Of a DNA stretch of 10,961 bases, positions 7,084 through 10,961 are shown in pieces. Origin of the DNA: Candidatus Proendomicrobium guianensium (GTDB lineage Bacteria; Elusimicrobiota; Endomicrobiia; Endomicrobiales; Endomicrobiaceae). Under the pieces are notes generated by a model. It did no database searches. It was not told the DNA's origin and was given only the letters and a program-made list of their open reading frames with translations. The translations under genes and the position numbers were made by a program. Every line of letters starts with the position of its first letter. Position 1 is the stretch's first letter. The stretch covers positions 1 through 10,961 of the forward strand of contig WQVR01000014.1 in the NCBI GenBank assembly GCA_009785775.1, in the 5' to 3' direction.

Positions 7084-8710
7084 CGGTTTCAACGCTTATG
7101 GCATTTCCGTTTAAATCTTTTTTTGTGTAATACATAAGCGTTGCGTATGTAGAAGGGGAAGGGGTAAAAATTTGTACTTGCTCGGGGCGTATTTTTAGTT
7201 TTGAAGAAGCAAACTTTTTTAAGTTTTTCATTTCGGTTTCAGTGCAACCGGGATATCCCGCTATAAAGTAATAAGTTAAGTAAATGGGAGACTTGCTGTC
7301 TGTCACTGGTTTAGTCCTCTTAAACATTTCTACAAACTTCTTTAAAATTTCACTTTTGGGCTTGCCCATAAGGCGCAAAATATTGTCGTCTGTATGTTCA
7401 GGCGCTATTTTAAGTTGCCCTGAAGTATGGTTATTAGCAATGGCATTAATATAATTTTGCCCGCATACTTTGTCCGAACATACCAAATCATACCTAATGC
7501 CCGAAGCTACAAAAATCTTTTTTATTTTCGGATTTTTTAACACTTCTTTAAACATATCTAATTGCTTGTCATGGGCGAAAACTAAATTTTTGCACACGTC
7601 GGGATACAAACACCGCTTATCCCCGCAACTGCCTGCCATACTATGCGTTTTGCAAGCAATTTCGTACATATTAGCTGTCGGCCCGCCAATGTCGGTTATA
7701 TAACCTTTAAAATCTTTAAAGGTTGTTAAATAATCGGCTTCAGCTTTTATAGACTCACGGCTTCTTGAAACCACGCTTTTACCTTGGTGTAGCGTAATTG
7801 CGCAAAAGTTACACTCGCCCACGCAACCTCTGTGAGAAGCAATAGAAAATTTTATGGTGTCTTGCGCTTTAACTATACCTTTTTTAAGGTAATGTGGGTG
7901 AACTTCGCGCATAAACTTCATGCTTGCGATTTTGTCTAGTTGTTGTTGCGTTAGGGTGGGTGCTTGAGGATTTTGCACAAGGTAGCGGTTGTCGTGTTTT
8001 TGCACAAGCCCATGGTTATTATTTTTATAAAACGTATTAAACATTTTTGTAAAAATGTCGGAATTTGCTTTGCAGTCTTCAAAGGATGGTAACCCCAAAA
8101 AAGTGCCAACCGGCACTTTTGAAATATAACAAAGCCCGTTTATACTTTTCCAATCCTCATTGTTTTTTAGGGCATTGGCAAGCGCAAGCGTTGCAATTTC
8201 AGCCATGCCGTAAAGCAAAATATCGGCTTTTGCGTCAAAAAGTATAGAGCGTCTTAAAGCATTATCTTTTAAATCAAAATGCGTTATACGTCTAAGGCTT
8301 GCTTCTATGCCACCTAAAACAATCGGTGCGGTGTTTTTGAAGTGTTTGCGTATAAGGTTTGTATATGCCATACATGCCCTGTCAGGGCGAAGGTTATTAG
8401 TGCCGCCGGGGGTTAAATCGTCTGCGTTTCTAAATTTCATGGTAGGGGTATAGTTTGCGATTAAAGAATCTACAGAACCCGCCGAAACGCCCCAAAAAAG
8501 TTTAGGCTCGCCGAGGGCGGTAATTTCAGATGTACTTACGTCAGGTTGGGCGATAACAGCTACTTTAAATCCATGTAAACTTAGCCAGTTGCCTATAACG
8601 GCAATGCCTATAAACGGGCTGTCTATGTAAGTGTCGCCGGAAACCAGTATAATGTCCGGTCTGTCCCAGCCAAGTTTTGTAATTTCTTCTTTAGTTACAG
8701 GTAAAAACAA
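7040..8710 (-). CDS. ygiQ: YgiQ-family radical SAM protein
   Basis: The 556-residue product is a YgiQ-type radical SAM enzyme of unknown substrate. The N-terminus (FLPVTKEE--KLGWDRPDIILVSGDTYID) and the B12-binding-like region with VLGGIEASLRRITHFD at 131-146 are family text. The 4Fe-4S motif is C296-x3-C300-x2-C303 in ASHRGCVGECNFCAI, and an extra Cys group follows at 362, 367 and 373. GQLKIAPEHT at 431-440 and YFIAGYPG at 481-488 are also conserved. It is somewhat shorter at the C-terminus than E. coli YgiQ. The start is a TTG at 8710-8708: no ATG or GTG lies in frame before a stop upstream, the first internal Met is residue 91, and the family N-terminus begins here. GGCGGA lies just 3 nt before it. 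Its stop overlaps that of rsfS. Confidence 0.93.
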   Translation of the reverse strand: MFLPVTKEEITKLGWDRPDIILVSGDTYIDSPFIGIAVIGNWLSLHGFKVAVIAQPDVSTSEITALGEPKLFWGVSAGSVDSLIANYTPTMKFRNADDLTPGGTNNLRPDRACMAYTNLIRKHFKNTAPIVLGGIEASLRRITHFDLKDNALRRSILFDAKADILLYGMAEIATLALANALKNNEDWKSINGLCYISKVPVGTFLGLPSFEDCKANSDIFTKMFNTFYKNNNHGLVQKHDNRYLVQNPQAPTLTQQQLDKIASMKFMREVHPHYLKKGIVKAQDTIKFSIASHRGCVGECNFCAITLHQGKSVVSRSRESIKAEADYLTTFKDFKGYITDIGGPTANMYEIACKTHSMAGSCGDKRCLYPDVCKNLVFAHDKQLDMFKEVLKNPKIKKIFVASGIRYDLVCSDKVCGQNYINAIANNHTSGQLKIAPEHTDDNILRLMGKPKSEILKKFVEMFKRTKPVTDSKSPIYLTYYFIAGYPGCTETEMKNLKKFASSKLKIRPEQVQIFTPSPSTYATLMYYTKKDLNGNAISVETDRNKKQKQKDILLG

Positions 8711-8756
8711 TTTTCCGCCAAGTTTAAAATTGCAAAAAAGTTTAACGTATTAAAGA

Positions 8757-8762
8757 ATTATA
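8757..8762 (-). promoter_or_regulatory. Candidate -10 element (TATAAT) for the radical SAM gene
   Basis: Read on the minus strand, 8762-8757 is TATAAT, about 47 nt before the TTG start. I do not see a good -35 at 16-18 nt spacing (only A/T-rich sequence), and there is no extended TGn. The surrounding DNA is very A+T rich, so chance matches are likely. Confidence 0.35.
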
Positions 8763-8806
8763 TATAAATTGCTAAAACAATAAAAGTTTTTTCAAAAATG
8801 TTTTGT

Positions 8807-8836
8807 TTGACTTATAGCGTATTATTTCTGTAAAAT
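8807..8836 (+). promoter_or_regulatory. Sigma70-type promoter of the MFS transporter gene
   Basis: TTGACT (8807-8812) and TAAAAT (8831-8836) are separated by 18 nt. The expected transcript start is near 8842-8844, giving a leader of about 60 nt before the ATG at 8902. The leader begins with a hairpin (8844-8875) and ends with the Shine-Dalgarno sequence AAAGGGG at 8891-8897. The gene is divergent from its neighbour, so it needs its own promoter. Confidence 0.68.
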
Positions 8837-8843
8837 ACTTTCT

Positions 8844-8875
8844 GCCTTAGGCAAATGCATTAATTTGCTTGGGGC
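8844..8875 (+). promoter_or_regulatory. Hairpin at the 5' end of the transporter leader
   Basis: 8844-8856 (GCCTTAGGCAAAT) pairs with 8863-8875 (ATTTGCTTGGGGC) around the 6-nt loop GCATTA: 13 continuous pairs, three of them G-U. The G-U pairs work only in RNA of the + strand, which favours an RNA element over a protein-binding palindrome. The inner part GCAAAT/ATTTGC is perfect and could alternatively be an operator half-site pair. It starts where transcription is predicted to begin, so 5' stabilisation or a regulatory leader are both possible. Confidence 0.5.
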
Positions 8876-8901
8876 GATGTTGTTTATTTTAAAGGGGTAC
8901 T

Positions 8902-10119
8902 ATGAAAAATCAAGGCATACCTGTAATACTTGCGGCAATAGCTATTCAACTTACTTTAGGCGTGGCATATATCTGGAGTGTTTTCCAAACAGGCATAGCC
9001 GAAACCATTTTTAACGGCGATAATGCCGGCGCGGCGCTTTCATTTTCAATTTTGATTGCAACTTTGTCGGTGGGCAGTATTATAGGCGGCATGCTTGCTG
9101 TAAAATATTCTACCCGCTCAGTTGTTTTTGTGGGCGGTATTATTTTAAGCGCAGGCTTTTTTTTAGCGTCTTTTGTAACCGCGCAAATGCCACAAATGTT
9201 ATGGGTTACTTACGGCTTAATGGGCGGGATTGGTATGGGGTTTACATATTCTACAACTATTGCGTGCGCGCAAAGATGGTACCCGCATAAAAAGGGGTTA
9301 GTTACAGGCATAATAGTTGCGTCGCTTGGTTTTGGCGGCGTTATTTTTACGCCGGTTGCGCAGGGGCTACTTACTTTTTTTGGCGGACAAGGCGTAGGAG
9401 AACTTAAAACTTTCAGAGCTTTAAGCGTGGTTTTTTTGGTAGTGTGTTCTCTTGGCAGTTTGTTTTTGAAAAATCCAACAGATTCTAAAACCTTTGCCGC
9501 AACACAAGGCGCGGGTTTGAGCGGTCTTACGCCCATGCAAATGCTAAAAACTCCGCAGTTTTATTTGGCGTCGGCTACCCTTATGTTTGCTTGTATGGGG
9601 GGGCTAATGATGATAGGTTTTGCAAAACCCATAGCTGTTGCAAGGGGGCTTGAGGCAACCGCAGTGATTGGCGTTTTGGCGGTAACTATGTTTAACTCCG
9701 TAGGGCGTTTAACGTGGGGGGCAATTTCCGACAAACTAGGTCCCATAAACACAGTAATTGTTTTGCTTTCGGGCACTGCGGTGCTTTCCCTTTTGGTTAA
9801 TGTGGTAGGCGGCTATTGGATTTTTGTACTTATGGCATGCATAGGTTTTTTTTTCGGGGGTTACTTGGGTACTTATCCGTCGCTTACGGCAAACCTTTTC
9901 GGACCAAAATACCTTGCTACAAATTACGGCATATTGCTTTTAGGTTTTAGCATAGGGGCAATATTGTCATCTATTATAGCAGGTCACTACAGAAATATTG
10001 CCCAAACCGCGGGTGATATAAACCTTATGTTTCCCGCCTTTGTAATTGCTTCTTTGTGTGCTGTAGGCGGTATTGTAATGATGGTTATTTTAAAAGTAAA
10101 AAACAGGCAACCGGCTTAA
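8902..10119 (+). CDS. Major facilitator superfamily transporter, OFA (oxalate/formate antiporter-like) family
   Basis: The 405-residue membrane protein has about 12 predicted helices in two halves with a central loop near 190-215. Family marks are GVAYIWSVFQ at 20-29, GGIGMGFTYSTTIACAQRWYPHKKG split across 108-132, and RLTWGAISDKLG at 269-280 in the second half. These are typical of OFA transporters, which move small carboxylates such as oxalate, formate or lactate. The helix after NYGILLLGF (about 342-361) lacks Lys, whereas Lys355 of OxlT in helix 11 is needed for oxalate exchange. I therefore do not predict oxalate; the substrate is open. A strong Shine-Dalgarno sequence (AAAGGGG, 8891-8897) supports this ATG. 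The gene stands alone with its own promoter and terminator, so neighbours give no hint of substrate. Confidence 0.9.
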   Translation: MKNQGIPVILAAIAIQLTLGVAYIWSVFQTGIAETIFNGDNAGAALSFSILIATLSVGSIIGGMLAVKYSTRSVVFVGGIILSAGFFLASFVTAQMPQMLWVTYGLMGGIGMGFTYSTTIACAQRWYPHKKGLVTGIIVASLGFGGVIFTPVAQGLLTFFGGQGVGELKTFRALSVVFLVVCSLGSLFLKNPTDSKTFAATQGAGLSGLTPMQMLKTPQFYLASATLMFACMGGLMMIGFAKPIAVARGLEATAVIGVLAVTMFNSVGRLTWGAISDKLGPINTVIVLLSGTAVLSLLVNVVGGYWIFVLMACIGFFFGGYLGTYPSLTANLFGPKYLATNYGILLLGFSIGAILSSIIAGHYRNIAQTAGDINLMFPAFVIASLCAVGGIVMMVILKVKNRQPA

Positions 10120-10136
10120 ACGGTTTTTTGTTTTTT
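10109..10136 (+). terminator. Intrinsic terminator after the MFS gene
   Basis: AACCG (10109-10113) pairs with CGGTT (10121-10125) around a 7-nt loop, followed by a T-rich run (TTTTGTTTTTT, 10126-10136). The hairpin overlaps the stop codon (10117-10119). AAAACA at 10100-10105 can add an outer stem with TGTTTT at 10129-10134. The stem is short but well placed. Confidence 0.6.
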
Positions 10137-10165
10137 AGTGCTTTGTAACTAAGGTCTTTTACTCA

Positions 10166-10195
10166 TTGACAATAAGTAGATAATTGTTATATAAT
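10166..10195 (+). promoter_or_regulatory. Strong sigma70-type promoter of the tRNA-tuf operon
   Basis: TTGACA (10166-10171) and TATAAT (10190-10195) both match consensus exactly, 18 nt apart. The predicted transcript start is near 10202, about 40 nt before tRNA-Tyr. No further strong promoter was seen between the tRNA genes and tuf, so all four genes are likely cotranscribed. Confidence 0.85.
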
Positions 10196-10243
10196 TTGCA
10201 ATCGGCTGTACAAAAGCTCTTTTTTCCTTTTGGTAAAATATAT

Positions 10244-10328
10244 GGGGGTGTGGTCGAGCGGTCAAAGGCATCAGACTGTAAATCTGACGGACTTACGTCC
10301 TACGAAGGTTCAAATCCTTCCGCCCCCA
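10244..10328 (+). tRNA. tRNA-Tyr (anticodon GTA)
   Basis: This is an 85-nt class II tRNA. The acceptor GGGGGTG (10244-10250) pairs with CGCCCCC (10321-10327), with A10328 as discriminator. The anticodon stem TCAGA/TCTGA (10271-10275/10283-10287) encloses a loop with GTA at 10278-10280. A long variable arm (about 10288-10303) and a TTCAAAT T-loop follow. CCA is not encoded. It is first in a Tyr-Gly-Thr-tuf cluster. Confidence 0.97.
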
Positions 10329-10578
10329 TTCGTTTTTACTTTGCTTTTTGAATTTTTACTTCCTTATACGCCGCTTCGCGTACATCAGTGCGCGTCAGCG
10401 TCGCAAGCGTTGTAAAAACTCCAAAAATCTTCGTGAAAATTTTAGAGAACCTTGCGAGTTTTACGAAATATTTTGCTGTTTTTCGAAGTAAAACAAAGTG
10501 AGGTATACGTTGAAGCGTAGCGGTGTATCCGAACGGAGTTTTGCAAAGAAAAACGGCAAAAGATGAAGTAAAACAAGT
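10329..10578. other. 250-nt structured spacer between tRNA-Tyr and tRNA-Gly
   Basis: I see no credible gene here. The spacer is far longer than usual for tRNAs in one operon. It begins with GTTTTTACTTTGCTTTTTG (10332-10350), and its end, read in reverse complement, is GTTTTACTTCATCTTTTG, so the two ends form an imperfect inverted repeat. Further in, TATACGCCGCTTCGCG (about 10365-10380) resembles the reverse complement of 10509-10528. CGCAAG (10402-10407) and GTAAAAACT (10412-10420) each find complements at 10451-10464, in an order that cannot all be nested. It could be a decayed or non-autonomous mobile element, a small RNA, or a processing spacer. Confidence 0.5.
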
Positions 10579-10579
10579 G
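10456..10579 (+). repeat. Direct repeat, two copies offset by 80 nt
   Basis: Copy A (10456-10500) and copy B (10536-10579) both begin GAGTTTT and end GAAGTAAAACAA followed by (A)GTG. The 12-mer is exact at 10485-10496 and 10565-10576. The middles differ strongly. The second copy runs to the first base of tRNA-Gly, so duplication may have created part of the spacer. Confidence 0.6.
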
Positions 10580-10649
10580 CGGGTGTAGCACAATGGTAGT
10601 GCTCCAGCCTTCCAAGCTGGCCATACGGGTTCGATTCCCGTCACCCGCT
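10579..10649 (+). tRNA. tRNA-Gly (anticodon TCC)
   Basis: This is a 71-nt tRNA. GCGGGTG (10579-10585) pairs with CACCCGC (10642-10648), and discriminator T10649 is as usual for glycine. The anticodon stem CCAGC/GCTGG (10604-10608/10616-10620) encloses CTTCCAA with TCC at 10611-10613. The T-loop TTCGATT is present. CCA is not encoded. Confidence 0.97.
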
Positions 10650-10710
10650 TGTAAAATATGATGTTGGTAAGCTAAAACTTTCCAGAAGACTTACTAGGAA
10701 ATTCGTAGCG

Positions 10711-10728
10711 GGCAAGATAAATCTTGCC
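10711..10728 (+). promoter_or_regulatory. Leader hairpin overlapping the 5' end of tRNA-Thr
   Basis: GGCAAGAT (10711-10718) is the exact reverse complement of ATCTTGCC (10721-10728), separated by AA. The last three bases are the first three of mature tRNA-Thr, so this hairpin and the acceptor stem cannot form fully at the same time. It may affect RNase P processing, or it may be a chance palindrome. Confidence 0.45.
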
Positions 10729-10797
10729 GAGGTGGCTCAGTGGTAGAGCACCTCCTTGGTAAGGAGGTGGTCGTGGGTTCAATTCCCATCCTCGGCT
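10726..10797 (+). tRNA. tRNA-Thr (anticodon GGT)
   Basis: This is a 72-nt tRNA. GCCGAGG (10726-10732) pairs with CCTCGGC (10790-10796), and the discriminator is T10797. The anticodon stem CCTCC/GGAGG (10751-10755/10763-10767) encloses TTGGTAA with GGT at 10758-10760. The T-loop TTCAATT is present. CCA is not encoded. It lies 45 nt before tuf, the same order as thrT-tufB in E. coli. Confidence 0.97.
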
Positions 10798-10817
10798 TTC
10801 TTATAAAAAAAGGACAA

Positions 10818-10834
10818 CCAATATAAATTGGAGG
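10818..10834 (+). promoter_or_regulatory. tuf ribosome-binding site, partly inside a small hairpin
   Basis: The Shine-Dalgarno sequence GGAGG (10830-10834) lies 8 nt before the ATG. CCAAT (10818-10822) pairs with ATTGG (10827-10831) around ATAA, so the first two G bases of the site are in the stem. Five pairs make a weak structure that ribosomes could open, but it may tune translation. Confidence 0.55.
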
Positions 10835-10842
10835 AAGCAAAA

Positions 10843-10961
10843 ATGGCAAAAGCAAAGTTTGACAGAAGCAAGCCGCACGTAAACGTAGGAACAATCGGTC
10901 ACGTAGACCACGGTAAAACAACATTAACCGCCGCAATAACAAAAGTACTAGGCGATAAAGG
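10843..10961 (+). CDS. tuf: Elongation factor Tu, 5' end (cut by the window edge)
   Basis: The first 39 codons and two bases are present. They encode MAKAKFDRSKPHVNVGTIGH, followed by VDHGKTTLTAAITKVLGDK. This is the EF-Tu N-terminus with the G1/P-loop GHVDHGKT at residues 19-26, which binds the GTP phosphates. EF-Tu carries aminoacyl-tRNA to the ribosomal A site, so cotranscription with three tRNA genes links adaptor supply to its carrier. The strong GGAGG ribosome-binding site and the strong operon promoter fit a highly expressed gene. The rest of the protein lies to the right. Confidence 0.98.
   Translation, partial: MAKAKFDRSKPHVNVGTIGHVDHGKTTLTAAITKVLGDK

Noticed and set aside
9210..9536. 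Minus-strand open frame of 108 codons opposite the transporter
   Set aside because: Shadow of a G-rich membrane-protein frame; no family resemblance and no promoter.
10230..10415. Plus-strand open frame of 61 codons through tRNA-Tyr
   Set aside because: It translates the tRNA itself and the spacer, and has no ribosome-binding site.
10336..10644. Minus-strand open frame of 102 codons beginning opposite tRNA-Gly (MTGIEPVWPAWKAG...)
   Set aside because: Its N-terminal text is the reverse complement of tRNA-Gly, a familiar false gene; the rest is the repeat-rich spacer, with no recognisable domain.
10694..10942. Minus-strand open frame of 82 codons containing MGIEPTTTSLPRRC
   Set aside because: This is the antisense of tRNA-Thr, a well-known spurious annotation, and it also runs opposite the start of tuf.

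Overview
The window comes from a bacterial chromosome of moderate-to-low G+C, with long A and T runs and tightly packed genes. Exported proteins carry Gram-negative-style signal peptides. The three tRNA genes do not encode their 3' CCA. The Bat (aerotolerance) genes, the nadD-yqeK-LytR_C-rsfS block and the tRNA-Tyr/Gly/Thr-tuf cluster fit a free-living or gut-associated Gram-negative lineage. My tentative guess is Elusimicrobiota (Endomicrobium-like), from general gene style only. Nothing here proves the taxon.

Left block (1-7043, + strand): seven genes run head to tail with overlaps or gaps of 1-24 nt, almost certainly one operon. First is the 3' part of a long Gln/Glu/Arg-rich coiled-coil protein. 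Its start lies off the window, and it carries a 192-bp tandem repeat cut by the left edge. Next come batD and batE (membrane-anchored periplasmic proteins), nadD (NAD synthesis), yqeK (HD-domain Ap4A hydrolase type), a membrane-anchored protein with a LytR_C domain and a degenerate LCP-like N-terminus, and rsfS (ribosome silencing factor with an added Lys-rich tail). The operon joins an envelope/stress module to NAD, nucleotide-alarmone and ribosome-dormancy housekeeping.

Middle block (7040-10136): a YgiQ-family radical SAM gene on the minus strand converges on rsfS so tightly that the two stop codons overlap. It is divergent from an OFA-type major facilitator transporter gene. The 191-bp gap between those two holds a good promoter and a 13-bp hairpin at the start of the transporter transcript. 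The transporter gene ends in a short intrinsic terminator.

Right block (10166-10961, + strand): a near-perfect promoter (TTGACA-18-TATAAT) drives tRNA-Tyr(GTA), tRNA-Gly(TCC), tRNA-Thr(GGT) and tuf (EF-Tu, 5' end only). The arrangement recalls the tufB operon of E. coli. A 250-nt spacer between tRNA-Tyr and tRNA-Gly contains direct repeats 80 nt apart and imperfect inverted repeats, and is the least explained DNA here. Small hairpins overlap the 5' end of tRNA-Thr and the tuf ribosome-binding site.

I see no CRISPR array, transposase, prophage gene or obvious new defence system. The most unusual items are the repeat-bearing coiled-coil protein in the Bat operon and the structured tRNA spacer.
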